DNA from: Acidobacteriaceae bacterium
Lineage (GTDB): Bacteria; Acidobacteriota; Terriglobia; Terriglobales; Acidobacteriaceae
Assembly: GCA_003134995.1 (NCBI GenBank)
Contig: PLDC01000028.1
Span: 267,436-331,435, forward strand
Length of the DNA: 64,000 bases
Direction of reading: 5' to 3'
Of this stretch, positions 18,471-27,259 are shown in pieces; the first letter of the stretch is position 1; each line of letters starts with the position of its first letter. Below the pieces are notes generated by a model. The model did not search any database and was not told the origin of the DNA. It worked only from the letters and a program-made list of their open reading frames with translations. The position numbers were made by a program, and so were the translations under genes.

Positions 18471-18579
18471 AAAATTTTGTGCGCAAGAGATTGAGGATGA
18501 TCTGAATCCTCAGCGCGCTCCGCGGCCGTTCTCCGCAACCTCCGCGCTTTAAGATTTGGAATTTGAATTCGGACGAGGG

Positions 18580-19389
18580 TTATCGCGGAATCCATTGGGC
18601 GTGGTTCGTGAACAGGCCGTTCACAAAACAAATCTGGTAAGCGACGAAAAGTCCGAAGCCAAGACTGAGCAGACCTGAAGCCAGCGCCAGCCGCCGCGAA
18701 AACTTTTGCCGGCCGCTTGCCATCAATCTGAACACCGATGCAAGACTCATCGTGATCACCATCATGCCAGCAATCGTGCCCACGCCAAAAATCAGAAGGT
18801 AAGCAACCGCCCAATGCACGTTTCTGATTGTAGTCAGAACCAGCAGCGCCACAGCCGCCGAGCCTGCAAGCCCGTGAACGATTCCCACTACAAGCGGCCG
18901 AACATATTGATACAGGCTGACCTTTCCAAACACGCGGTCCATCCAATCGAGAGGTATGTGATCAGGCGAGTCGGAATGGCTCTCGTGTTGGTGCGCGTGC
19001 GGATGGTTGTGGACGAGGCCTCCGTGGCTGTGAGGATGAGAATGGACAACTTTCTCCGCCTCGTGATCTTCAATTGATCCGGCAGGTACCGCTCTCACAA
19101 ACCCGGCCACATTCCATAAGCCGAGAATAATCAGCATCACCGCGACCGACAGCTCCATACTGAGCCCGAGCCGCACTGGAATGACAAGGTTGAAAAGAAT
19201 AATTCCAGCGCCGACGACCAAGATGGTAAGCGTGTGGCCCAAGCCCCAAAAAGCCCCGATCAGGGCCGCCCGCATGCTGTTGCGCTGGTTACTGACGATG
19301 GTGGTGACGGCAATGACGTGATCGGGATCCGTGGCGTGACGCATCCCCAGAAAAAATCCTACTGCGAGTATGGATAAAAAACCGATCAT
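18580..19389 (-). CDS. Nickel/cobalt permease (NiCoT/HupE-UreH type)
   Basis: This inner-membrane protein of about 269 residues has six or more helices. The metal signature RHATDPDHVIAV in helix 2 corresponds to the HX4DH motif of NiCoT permeases. A His-rich cytoplasmic loop (HSHPHSHGG and HNHPHAHQH) lies in the middle. Start choice is uncertain: ATG 19389 gives a first helix directly, while a GTG at 19437 would add 16 polar residues. It follows a TonB receptor on the same strand with a gap of 36-84 bp, suggesting co-transcription and metal import across both membranes. Confidence 0.85.
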   Translation of the reverse strand: MIGFLSILAVGFFLGMRHATDPDHVIAVTTIVSNQRNSMRAALIGAFWGLGHTLTILVVGAGIILFNLVIPVRLGLSMELSVAVMLIILGLWNVAGFVRAVPAGSIEDHEAEKVVHSHPHSHGGLVHNHPHAHQHESHSDSPDHIPLDWMDRVFGKVSLYQYVRPLVVGIVHGLAGSAAVALLVLTTIRNVHWAVAYLLIFGVGTIAGMMVITMSLASVFRLMASGRQKFSRRLALASGLLSLGFGLFVAYQICFVNGLFTNHAQWIPR

Positions 19390-19473
19390 GCATTCAACAT
19401 AGTTAGCTTCGCTGTGTGTCACAACCTTATCAGGCACGCAGCAGAAAATGCCAGCAATCCGACCCGCGATTCC

Positions 19474-21891
19474 TCAGGGCGCCGCGTGACCGAAACGGTA
19501 GGTTAGGCTCACGCTGGCATACGATGGAAGGCGCACGCCCACAACCTCACTTACAGGATTTCCGGGAACCAATCCGTCAGAGCCAAGGCCCACTTTTCCC
19601 GGTCCGTAAACAGAAGCCGAAGCAAAGTTCTCCGTCGTCTGCCCCGTCCAGCCCGAGGCAACCATCGCGTTCACCCCAACATTCAAGCGCCCTTCGAGAA
19701 AGGGCCTCGATACCGCGAAGCGGAACTCTTTGTTCGGCGCGCCCACACAGTAATAGTTGAGAGCGTTCGGGTCGCCGCTCATGTAACTGCTCTCGTTGCA
19801 GCCGTTGCCTACGACCCTTCTGCCCACGTACTCGAACTCACCTTTCGCCTGCAAGCGGAAGGGCAGTTTCTGGTACGTTCCAGTGAAGTCGCCAATCAGT
19901 CGAGGTGCCTCGGGCACAATGGAAAACGATTGAGTTACCAAACGCGCATCGGCCTGCTCGAAAGTCGCGAGCAGTGCTCCGTGCGTAAAGCTTTGGCGTA
20001 GAGTGGCCGCCAGGTAACGAATGCGGCCCGGGCCCAGGTCGAATTGCAATCCTTGGTCAGGATCGATCTTGCCATACTCAGCAGTTTGCGTTTCATGTCC
20101 CAGCGTCAGTTTGAGGTCGGTTTTGTTGAATGTCTTGCTCGCGACCAGCTGATAGGATCGCGCAGTCTCCACTGGTTCAACGGTCTTCGGCCCATCCAAA
20201 GCTGTTCCTTCTCTCGGATCTTCGGTGAAGAACGACTTGCCAAAGCTGAACGCGATCAGCGGACCGTACCACGACTCGCCGGGAACAATCGTGATGGTTG
20301 CCTTCGGCGAATTCACTCCCACCCACTTGCTCCACGAATTGGCCGGCGTGATCAGATCCTGATTATTGATGTCGATCTCGTCGCGGCGCCAGCCGAGATA
20401 ATAATGAATATATTTGCTCACCTCACCCTCACCCGCGACATAGGGTGTCACCGGCGTGATCGTCACATTGTTGCCGTCGATAGGAATGAATGGCCCGTAA
20501 TAAGAAGGCGCAGCGGGATTGTAGAAGTTGTAATGATCAAGGTCGTCGCGCCGCGGAGCCTCGCGCTCGTAATCGATTCCCGCTAGCAATGTAAAACTCT
20601 TCGCAAGCCTGTTTACATAGGTCGCGTTGCCGCCGGTCACGGTGCGGAACTCACTCTGACGAATGAGTCCTAAGCCGAAGTCGGAAAAAAGAGAGAGGTT
20701 ATAGGTTCTGAAAAATCCTGAGAGCTGCAGCTCCTGATGATCATCCAGCTTCCACACGTCATTCAGCGCCGCGAGGGCAGTGTGAGTTTGCTCTTTTTGT
20801 CTCGGGTCGATCGTATCTGGATACTCCACCCAACCAGCGGCGGCATCGACAGAATTGAATCCGAAGATCGGCCTCAGGCCCGCGACGTAGCCGTAACCGA
20901 GGTATGCGATTCCGAACAGCGTCAGCGTGTGATCTCCCGCGTGAACGACCCGACCGCCGTTGAGTTTGAATTGCTTACGATGCTCGAGACGATCAAGAAA
21001 GCCGTTGCCGAACGAACCTTCCATGGCCAACCACGAATTCGCTGAGGGGCTCAACCCTGCCGTGGCCGTGATGTCTCGGTAGTCTCCCGTTAGCGTGACA
21101 AACGGATCGAGATGTGAGCGCAGCCCATAAATCGCGGCGAGGTTCAGCGCGTGGTTGCCTTCGCGCACGTTGAAAGCGCCACCATCCACTTGAACGCTTT
21201 GGATCGCGCTCGCAATATAAATATTCGGATCGGAATAACCGTTGCCGTGCGCGTTTGCCGACAGATTATTTGGCACCAGATAGCTGCCCACTTGAATGTA
21301 CTGCGCGATGGGTTCGCCGTGGTCGCCAGCTACTCCGGGCGCAAAATATTGTGGAGCCTTGATGCCACTCGATGCCGTTTCAATTGGATATCCGGGAATC
21401 GAAATCGGAGCGCCGGGGCGGCCCGGGTTGGCGTCCAGCAAATTCTCAGACGCGAAAACCTTGATGGCTGGATCAGGTGAAAGCACATCGAGATCATTCA
21501 CATCAGCAGTGACCGATACACTTTCATTCTGAGCGAGTGGTTGCGTCATTTTCACAATGATTTCTGCATTTCCACTCATGACAACGTTGACGGTTTGTTC
21601 GACGGGACGAAATCCTGGGGCGTCAACCTTGATTACGAATTGCCCGGAGGAATGAAGTTCGATATGAAACAGCCCATCAGGGTCGCTGGTCGCTCGTTCT
21701 CGAACGTGGGTGCGGTCGATCAGTTCTACCGTTGCGTTGGGTAGCGCGTTCCCATCGGGGTCGATGACGCGGCCTTTCAGAATGATCTCTTGAGCGAGCA
21801 CAGGAAGCGCTGCGAAAAGAAGCAGCAACAAAGCCAGGAATCCTGGCGCAGTCGACTTGCTTCGTGGCGCGTTGTGATTCCGCGTGATCAT
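19474..21891 (-). CDS. TonB-dependent receptor with carboxypeptidase-regulatory domain, probably metal uptake
   Basis: The 805-residue outer-membrane protein has a signal peptide (about 1-34, ending VLAQE). A carboxypeptidase-regulatory-like beta-sandwich follows (about 37-115), then a plug and a C-terminal beta-barrel with alternating aromatic strands. The C-terminus reads LTYRFG followed by four residues, so the usual terminal Phe is slightly internal. At this size it resembles siderophore or metal receptors rather than the 1200-residue Oar-like receptors elsewhere in the window. The neighbouring NiCoT permease suggests nickel or cobalt as substrate, an inference from context. A twin operator and promoter lie about 180 bp upstream. 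Confidence 0.85.
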   Translation of the reverse strand: MITRNHNAPRSKSTAPGFLALLLLLFAALPVLAQEIILKGRVIDPDGNALPNATVELIDRTHVRERATSDPDGLFHIELHSSGQFVIKVDAPGFRPVEQTVNVVMSGNAEIIVKMTQPLAQNESVSVTADVNDLDVLSPDPAIKVFASENLLDANPGRPGAPISIPGYPIETASSGIKAPQYFAPGVAGDHGEPIAQYIQVGSYLVPNNLSANAHGNGYSDPNIYIASAIQSVQVDGGAFNVREGNHALNLAAIYGLRSHLDPFVTLTGDYRDITATAGLSPSANSWLAMEGSFGNGFLDRLEHRKQFKLNGGRVVHAGDHTLTLFGIAYLGYGYVAGLRPIFGFNSVDAAAGWVEYPDTIDPRQKEQTHTALAALNDVWKLDDHQELQLSGFFRTYNLSLFSDFGLGLIRQSEFRTVTGGNATYVNRLAKSFTLLAGIDYEREAPRRDDLDHYNFYNPAAPSYYGPFIPIDGNNVTITPVTPYVAGEGEVSKYIHYYLGWRRDEIDINNQDLITPANSWSKWVGVNSPKATITIVPGESWYGPLIAFSFGKSFFTEDPREGTALDGPKTVEPVETARSYQLVASKTFNKTDLKLTLGHETQTAEYGKIDPDQGLQFDLGPGRIRYLAATLRQSFTHGALLATFEQADARLVTQSFSIVPEAPRLIGDFTGTYQKLPFRLQAKGEFEYVGRRVVGNGCNESSYMSGDPNALNYYCVGAPNKEFRFAVSRPFLEGRLNVGVNAMVASGWTGQTTENFASASVYGPGKVGLGSDGLVPGNPVSEVVGVRLPSYASVSLTYRFGHAAP

Positions 21892-22047
21892 TTTAAAACG
21901 CAGTAATGCCTACTCGATCTGTATCTATAGGTACGGCTGGGGCGCGCCGCCGGATTCCCTATCCTACAGATGAGGCGGCTCACATTCATCCTGGCAGCTG
22001 TGATTGACTGTCGTAAGAGGCCGAATCGCCTCCTGAAAAGTGCTTAA

Positions 22048-22092
22048 ATGTTCCAGCCGGAACATAGTGGAATTATGTTCCCACCGGAACAT
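22048..22092. promoter_or_regulatory. Twin operator, two copies of ATGTTCC-N4-GGAACAT
   Basis: Two perfect 18-bp inverted repeats occupy 22048-22065 and 22075-22092. Their arms are identical and their spacers differ (AGCC and CACC). Centres are 27 bp apart. They are not recognised as NikR, Fur or LexA consensus sites. Confidence 0.7.
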
Positions 22093-22099
22093 TTGTCCA
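22072..22099 (-). promoter_or_regulatory. Candidate promoter for the TonB receptor-NiCoT operon
   Basis: On the minus strand, -35 TGGACA (22099-22094) is followed after 16 bp by -10 CATAAT (22077-22072). One operator fills the spacer and the other lies just past the -10, covering the expected transcription start near 22065. Confidence 0.45.
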
Positions 22100-22383
22100 T
22101 GCAAGAGTGTGCGTATCCGAGTATATGTACAAACTCGGTTAAGTGGAGTGGATTGCCGGGGTTAGGGGCGGCGGAAAAGGGGTGGGTCGAATGGCGGAGG
22201 CGGCTGGCACTTGGCGGGGGCGAGTGCCAATTAGATAGACTTACGGGTATGAGAATGTCCCGTTTGTCCCGAATTCCCGTTTCTGAGCTTCGGCTGCGTC
22301 GTAACCGTTGTTGGCCAAGTTTCCCTCCGTTCCTGCGGGTCAGGTAGGCAACGATGAGACCGGCGGATGTCCCAGTTGTAAAC

Positions 22384-25047
22384 TTATTGCTTCAAGGTCC
22401 CGGTCCAGTTGAGGATGACTTCCTGAGGATGAGACTGGCCTCCGCTGAGAGCCTTTAGCGCGGGAAAGCGCTCGCCGGGCGCGGCGGAGCCGAGGGACGC
22501 GAATTCGTTTACATGAATTGGTAAGGCCGTTGGTGCGCCGAATTCGAAAGTTTCGACATTCTGAATCGCGACGACCATAAGTTTTTCGCCGATGACGTAG
22601 TAAAGCTGTTTGCCGTCCACGCTCCACGAAGGCGAACTGCCGCCTCCGTTGGAGACTTGCCATTTGCCTCCGGGGCCGGGGAAGGCGGTTACGTACACTT
22701 CGGCCCTTCCTGACTCGTCAGAGTAGTAGGCGAGCCATTTGCCGTTCGGCGACAGAACGCCGCCCATGTCATTGGCCGGCGATTGAACAAAGGGGATTAA
22801 TTTCTTGTCGCCGTTCAGATCGGCGTAGTAGATATCCTGCCGCGTAGCGTTATTCTGCACCATGAAGAAAAGATAGCGGCCGTCGGGAGACCAACTGTTG
22901 ATGGTGGCAAAGCTCTTGGGCGCCTGTAAATTTTCCTGGGTTCCGGAACCATTGGTGGGCTGGATCCAGATTCCGCCGGAGACTGTTCCTGCGATGGTGC
23001 CGATTGCGATCCGTTTGGCGTCGGGAGAAAAAGCGTAGGTAATAATCGCCGCATCGGCGAATGAGCTGCGCGACATCGTGTTCCGGTTGGTGTCAACGAC
23101 CCACACGTCTGCCTTGCCGGTGTCAGGATCGGATCGTACGAGCCCGACTAATTCGCCATTGCTGGAGGGTTTGGGCACCGAGTAAAGGCCGGGCTCGCCG
23201 AAGCGTCCTAACTCTTTGCCGGTGCGGTCGACCCACATCGGCTGAGTCTTCTGCAACGAGCCATGGCGGAAGACGAGCGTGCCGTGGGCGGCGGTGAAGG
23301 CGGCGAGGTCGCGGGCGTTCCAGTAATCAAGCTTCTCAGCCACGGGCGTTGGATCGCCGCTGAACTTGAGCGACTTGGGATCGAAGTGCTGCGCGACCAG
23401 CACGGTTTCGCGCAGGTATAGCAGATAGCCTTCGGAATATTGAACGTTTGAGGCGCGCTCAAGTATTTGGCGCGGCTTCTCTCCAGAGAGCGAAGCGCCG
23501 AACAATGCAGCTCCGGGACCTTGGGAGCCAACGGCCTCGCGGGAAGTGAAAAGGAAGTGGTCGCCATCGGGAAGAAAGTAGGGATTGCGATGGGTCCAGC
23601 CGGGTTTGTTCTCGGTGATCTTCTCGGCCACGCCACCGCCTTCGGGCACCTTGTACAGGGGCTCGAAAATGTTGGGAGTGAAGATGATGACGCCGCGCGA
23701 ACTCCACGATGCACCGCGGCCTTCAGGTGCATCGCAGAGCACCTGCACAGGACCACCTGCGAGCGCGACTTTCTTTAACTTTCCGGATGAAAAGAAGCCG
23801 AGATATTTTCCATCGGGCGACCAGAAGGGGAAGGTTGGCCGGTCGACACCTTCGATCTCGCGCACCGCGCCGGTGGTGACGTCGCGCACCCACAACTTGG
23901 AGGCGGAGCCGTCACCGGTCAGGAAGACGAGCTTCGACGCATCCGGAGAAAGAGCCGGTGCGCCAATCACGACACCGGCGAATTCGCTATCGGGAGGCGG
24001 CTGCCAGGATGCCGTCAGCGGCCGTCGAGCCTCTTCAAGCCGGGAGCGGCTTGACAGGAAAGTGGCGAAAGCTGCCAGGGCAAGTATCCAGCCAACAGCG
24101 GCAGCGATCAGCAACGTGCGCTTCTGCACTACGCGACGAGCGCGAATCTGCGCGGGAGCGGCGAGTTGACTGGCTGACGCCTCGACGATCCATTTCAATT
24201 GCAGCTTCAGGTCGTGGACGGTCTGAAAGCGATCTTCGGGATCCTTGGCCAGGCAGGATTTAATAACCTGCTCCAGCGCGGGCGGGGACATGGGCTGCAC
24301 CATAGAAATGGGCGCGGGCTCAGACGCAAGAATGGCTGCTACGAGGCTGGCCTGACTCTTTCCGGTAAACGCTCGCTTGCCTGTCGCCATTTCATAGAGC
24401 ACCGCGCCTAGCGCGAAAATGTCGGAACGCGCATCGGCATCCTTGCCTTCGGTCTGCTCCGGGGACATGTACTGGAACGTTCCGACGATTGTGCCGTGAG
24501 CGGTGAGCGGCTGATCGGCGGACGGGTGAGAAATCGTCATGGTCAGACTTGAGGCCAGCGACGTGCCAGCGGGTGCGGCTTTGGCGAGGCCGAAGTCCAT
24601 CAGCTTCGCGCCGGTCTTGGTGAGCATTACGTTGCCCGGCTTCAGGTCGCGATGAACGACTCCGCTTTTGTGCGCGCGCTCCAGGCCCTCACAAATTTCA
24701 ATACCGATTTTCAGGACCTGCTCGGTGGGCAGCGGACCTTTTCGCAGGCGGTCGGCCAGGGTCTCGCCATCGAGAAATTCCATGACGAGGAAATCGATGC
24801 CATCCTGATGGCCGACATCATGCAGAGTGCAGATGTTGGGATGGTTTAGGGAAGAAATCGCTCGAGCTTCGCGGTCGAAGCGCTGCTTGGCTTCAATGTT
24901 GGCGGAGAGGTGACTGGGCAGGATTTTGACCGCCACCGTGCGATCGAGGCGAGTATCTTTCGCTCGATATACTTCTCCCATACCGCCGGCTCCGATGGAA
25001 GATTGAATCTCATACGGGCCGAGTTTCGTGCCAGAGGTGAGTGCCAT
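22384..25047 (-). CDS. Membrane Ser/Thr protein kinase with C-terminal TolB-like beta-propeller
   Basis: The 887-residue protein has a complete kinase domain: glycine loop GAGGMGEV (about 19-26), Lys41, catalytic Asp134 in HRDLKPGN and DFG at 151-153. One transmembrane helix follows (about 310-333). The rest is an extracytoplasmic WD40/PD40 propeller with repeated SPDGKYL and SPDAKRI motifs. Such kinases are abundant in Acidobacteria and probably couple outside signals to cytoplasmic phosphorylation; the substrate is unknown. A TATAAT box ends only 9 nt before the ATG, suggesting a nearly leaderless message. Confidence 0.95.
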   Translation of the reverse strand: MALTSGTKLGPYEIQSSIGAGGMGEVYRAKDTRLDRTVAVKILPSHLSANIEAKQRFDREARAISSLNHPNICTLHDVGHQDGIDFLVMEFLDGETLADRLRKGPLPTEQVLKIGIEICEGLERAHKSGVVHRDLKPGNVMLTKTGAKLMDFGLAKAAPAGTSLASSLTMTISHPSADQPLTAHGTIVGTFQYMSPEQTEGKDADARSDIFALGAVLYEMATGKRAFTGKSQASLVAAILASEPAPISMVQPMSPPALEQVIKSCLAKDPEDRFQTVHDLKLQLKWIVEASASQLAAPAQIRARRVVQKRTLLIAAAVGWILALAAFATFLSSRSRLEEARRPLTASWQPPPDSEFAGVVIGAPALSPDASKLVFLTGDGSASKLWVRDVTTGAVREIEGVDRPTFPFWSPDGKYLGFFSSGKLKKVALAGGPVQVLCDAPEGRGASWSSRGVIIFTPNIFEPLYKVPEGGGVAEKITENKPGWTHRNPYFLPDGDHFLFTSREAVGSQGPGAALFGASLSGEKPRQILERASNVQYSEGYLLYLRETVLVAQHFDPKSLKFSGDPTPVAEKLDYWNARDLAAFTAAHGTLVFRHGSLQKTQPMWVDRTGKELGRFGEPGLYSVPKPSSNGELVGLVRSDPDTGKADVWVVDTNRNTMSRSSFADAAIITYAFSPDAKRIAIGTIAGTVSGGIWIQPTNGSGTQENLQAPKSFATINSWSPDGRYLFFMVQNNATRQDIYYADLNGDKKLIPFVQSPANDMGGVLSPNGKWLAYYSDESGRAEVYVTAFPGPGGKWQVSNGGGSSPSWSVDGKQLYYVIGEKLMVVAIQNVETFEFGAPTALPIHVNEFASLGSAAPGERFPALKALSGGQSHPQEVILNWTGTLKQ

Positions 25048-25056
25048 GTGCGCACA

Positions 25057-25062
25057 ATTATA
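25057..25062 (-). promoter_or_regulatory. -10 box directly before the kinase gene
   Basis: TATAAT on the minus strand ends 9 bases before the start codon, so transcription would begin about 3 nt upstream of the ATG. No good -35 box is seen. Confidence 0.35.
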
Positions 25063-25112
25063 GACCGATTGATGGAAAACCGTTCTGCGATCGCTTGGGG
25101 AAGAGGAAAGCC

Positions 25113-25454
25113 CTAATCGAGGTCTTTCTGTGTGGGTGAGGTGTTGTCAGCGGAATCGTTGCTCTTCGATTCGCGGTCCCAGTCAGATTCGCCGCCGTCA
25201 TCGTCTCGAGTCTGATTGCGTTTGCGATAGCAGACGAAGATCAGTCCGATTGTCATGGCAGTTGGTGGGGCGATGAGGATGAGGATTCCGCTCTTTAGAG
25301 CCTGGATCATGCGAGATCCAGAGGCCGCCGCTTGCGTATAGCAAAGTGCGCAACTCTGGGCGAAAGCCGGCACGGGCACTAGGATGACGATCATCCCGAC
25401 TAGAGCGATGCCTAGAATCAGGACTGATCTCGAAATTGATCGTGAAGACTTCAT
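25113..25454 (-). CDS. Small exported membrane protein with CxxC motif, last gene of the oxidase operon
   Basis: The 113-residue protein has a signal sequence or anchor (about 12-32), a short exported segment with the cysteine pair in SCALCYTQ, a second helix (about 55-76) and an acidic Asp/Ser-rich tail. The CxxC is not followed by His, so it is not a heme site; copper binding or thiol chemistry is possible. Its start lies about 20 bp after the COX IV stop, which ties it to the oxidase. No named family is recognised. A longer frame to 25538 would overlap COX IV and is rejected. Confidence 0.7.
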   Translation of the reverse strand: MKSSRSISRSVLILGIALVGMIVILVPVPAFAQSCALCYTQAAASGSRMIQALKSGILILIAPPTAMTIGLIFVCYRKRNQTRDDDGGESDWDRESKSNDSADNTSPTQKDLD

Positions 25455-25473
25455 GCGAATCGTTTCGTGCAGG

Positions 25474-25791
25474 CTAGTGTGCCCAGGGAACGCCATCCAA
25501 CAGACGGAAACTGTCGCTCCATCCGTATTGCATTCCAAAGACTACCGCGACCGTGAAAATCAGGACAAACCATTTTAGCCCGCGATTCTCCGACAGGTGC
25601 ATGAAAAACAGAAGCGCGAGTCCAGCCTCGATGACTGCTACAGACAGCATGCGGACAAACATCTGAGACGTGCTGATATTTTGATAGGCGATAAAGAATT
25701 GGATCCCGGCGAGGGCTAGCAGGCAAACGTAGACGATCAGGTCTTTGCCCATTCCGGTGCTGTGCTTTGAGTCTGCGGCGGTTGTCATCAT
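25474..25791 (-). CDS. Cytochrome c oxidase subunit IV-like protein
   Basis: The 105-residue protein has three hydrophobic helices (about 17-37, 48-66 and 72-90). The segment EAGLALLFFMHLSENRGLKW is typical of prokaryotic COX IV (CtaF/CyoD-like). It stabilises the oxidase complex in the cytoplasmic membrane. It lies between the second COX III-type gene and the CxxC protein, in the same direction. Confidence 0.85.
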   Translation of the reverse strand: MMTTAADSKHSTGMGKDLIVYVCLLALAGIQFFIAYQNISTSQMFVRMLSVAVIEAGLALLFFMHLSENRGLKWFVLIFTVAVVFGMQYGWSDSFRLLDGVPWAH

Positions 25792-25839
25792 ATTTTGTCC
25801 CCGGTAATTTGTCCCTGCGATTGCGCCTGCCTCGATTCG

Positions 25840-26475
25840 TCAGTGAGCTAAATTCAAAAGATAGACCAGCGGCACCACAAACATCCAAACCAGATCCACG
25901 AAATGCCAATAAAGGCCGGTGATCTCGAGGTCGTCGGCGTTATAGCGTCCACCCTGGTACTTTAGCGCTACGGCAATCAGGGCGATGACGCCCCCGGTTA
26001 CGTGCAGCAGGTGCAAGCCGGTAATGCTGAAAAATAACGAACTGAACAAAGGCGTGCCCCAGGGATTGTGGAACAGCGTGGCTCCCTCACCGATCATTCC
26101 CATCCATTCTCGAATGTGCAGTACGGCGAAGAGGATTCCGAGGGCAACCGTGATCATGGTGAAGCGGAACGCCTTCGCTTTGTCGCCCTGCTCGGCCGAC
26201 CGCACGCCGATGAGCATGGTCAAGCTGCTGGTCAGCAGGATCAGCGTCATGATCGCGACGTTGGTGATGCTATGAAAAGGTCGAGGCCAATCGGGAGTGG
26301 CGTTGCGGATAAATCCGTAGGCGACCAGGCATCCGGCAAAAGTGGCGCTATCTGCAATGATGAACAGCCACATCGCCATTTTTTTGGCAGGGACCGAGAA
26401 TGTGGGCGCGGTCATGGTCTCTGTCGCGCCGGTGCGCGACACCTGCGCGTGAATGGAAAGATCGGCTTGACTCAC
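25840..26475 (-). CDS. Cytochrome c oxidase subunit III-like protein (second copy)
   Basis: The 211-residue protein has five transmembrane helices and the family segments KKMAMWLFIIADSATFAG at the N-terminus and GLYWHFVDLVWMFVVPLVYL at the C-terminus. The latter is the canonical end of subunit III (HFVDxVW). It is the more typical of the two subunit III-like proteins in this operon. It lacks the first two helices of seven-helix subunit III, as is common in short bacterial forms. Confidence 0.9.
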   Translation of the reverse strand: MSQADLSIHAQVSRTGATETMTAPTFSVPAKKMAMWLFIIADSATFAGCLVAYGFIRNATPDWPRPFHSITNVAIMTLILLTSSLTMLIGVRSAEQGDKAKAFRFTMITVALGILFAVLHIREWMGMIGEGATLFHNPWGTPLFSSLFFSITGLHLLHVTGGVIALIAVALKYQGGRYNADDLEITGLYWHFVDLVWMFVVPLVYLLNLAH

Positions 26476-26511
26476 GTTGCCTCCGACTGTTGACTGGGTT
26501 CGTGCTTCTTC

Positions 26512-26539
26512 ATTCTCTAGAGCTGATTCTCTAGAGCTG
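26512..26539. repeat. Tandem 14-bp repeat between the two COX III-type genes
   Basis: ATTCTCTAGAGCTG occurs twice head-to-tail (26512-26525 and 26526-26539). A ten-base TTCAGAGCTT also recurs at 26541-26550 and 26568-26577, the latter covering the upstream gene's stop. A similar 14-bp-period repeat occurs at 31698-31723. Confidence 0.8.
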
Positions 26540-26568
26540 GTTCAGAGCTTTGTCGTTTACAGCTTTGT

Positions 26569-27246
26569 TCAGAGCTTCATCCAAAGCAGCAATAACAAAT
26601 ACACCCACAGGCCACCCATGAAATGCCAGTAGCGCGAAGTGGCGTCCAGAGTGCTTCGCCGCAGCGCGGAGTTATGCACTTTCCCGATCACGCGGACCAG
26701 ACCGCCGAGGCCGCCGAAGACGTGCAGGGCGTGAGCGACCGTCAGCACATAGAAAAACGAATAGCTGATGTTCGTGGCGAGTCCGATGCCTTGAGCCTTG
26801 AGCTGAATCCAGGCGAAAGTTTGTCCGGCGACAAAGAGCAGTCCCAGAAACAGGGTTACATACAGCCAGCGCGATGGAATGGCTGAGTGATCTTTATCGC
26901 GCCCGGCCCCCATGAAGGCTGCGATCTGCTTTCGCGATAATTCGAGTGTGATGCTGCTGGCAATGATCAGAAGCGTATTCAGATAAAGAATAGGCGGTAA
27001 AGTAATGTGCACTAACGGCGCAGTTCCCTGCCGAACGATCATGGCACTGGTGAAGGCGGCGAAAGTCATGGTGATCGACGCCAGAGCCACCCAGATTCCA
27101 GTGCTCGCCGGAGGCGGAGATGAGTCTTTTACGCGACGCGGGTCTCCGCCGGCCGGGACCAGGTTGCGCCAGCCGCCGTTGCCGGAGCCCTCGATCGGTA
27201 AACGGCGAGGCTCGATCTTCGGCGGTTCGTGAACTGTTGTTGCCAT
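26569..27246 (-). CDS. Cytochrome c oxidase subunit III-like protein (first copy, divergent)
   Basis: The 225-residue protein has five helices after a polar, Pro-rich N-terminal tail of about 45 residues. The C-terminal SRYWHFMGGLWVYLL retains the WHF of subunit III but has Met-Gly-Gly where the second copy has Val-Asp-Leu. It sits directly after COX I (13-bp gap). Two unequal subunit III-type genes side by side suggest either a heterodimeric arrangement or that one took over another membrane subunit's role. Confidence 0.85.
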   Translation of the reverse strand: MATTVHEPPKIEPRRLPIEGSGNGGWRNLVPAGGDPRRVKDSSPPPASTGIWVALASITMTFAAFTSAMIVRQGTAPLVHITLPPILYLNTLLIIASSITLELSRKQIAAFMGAGRDKDHSAIPSRWLYVTLFLGLLFVAGQTFAWIQLKAQGIGLATNISYSFFYVLTVAHALHVFGGLGGLVRVIGKVHNSALRRSTLDATSRYWHFMGGLWVYLLLLLWMKL

Positions 27247-27259
27247 ACTGATTGAACTC

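Larger units (their letters stand above)
21892..22383. other. 492-bp intergenic region upstream of the metal receptor
   Basis: No credible gene is seen. The region holds the twin operator and minus-strand promoter described separately. A short GAGGC...GCCTC hairpin near 22020-22036 and a palindrome-like GTATCTATAGGTAC at 21921-21934, close to the receptor start, are also present. The rest is unremarkable. Confidence 0.5.

Noticed and set aside
22020..22036. Possible riboswitch in the leader of the metal receptor
   Set aside because: A short GAGGC/GCCTC hairpin is present, but no cobalamin-, NiCo- or other riboswitch consensus could be recognised.
22048..22347. 99-codon plus-strand frame in the intergenic region
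   Set aside because: Its start codon is the first arm of the twin operator, no ribosome-binding site precedes it and the product has no recognisable features.
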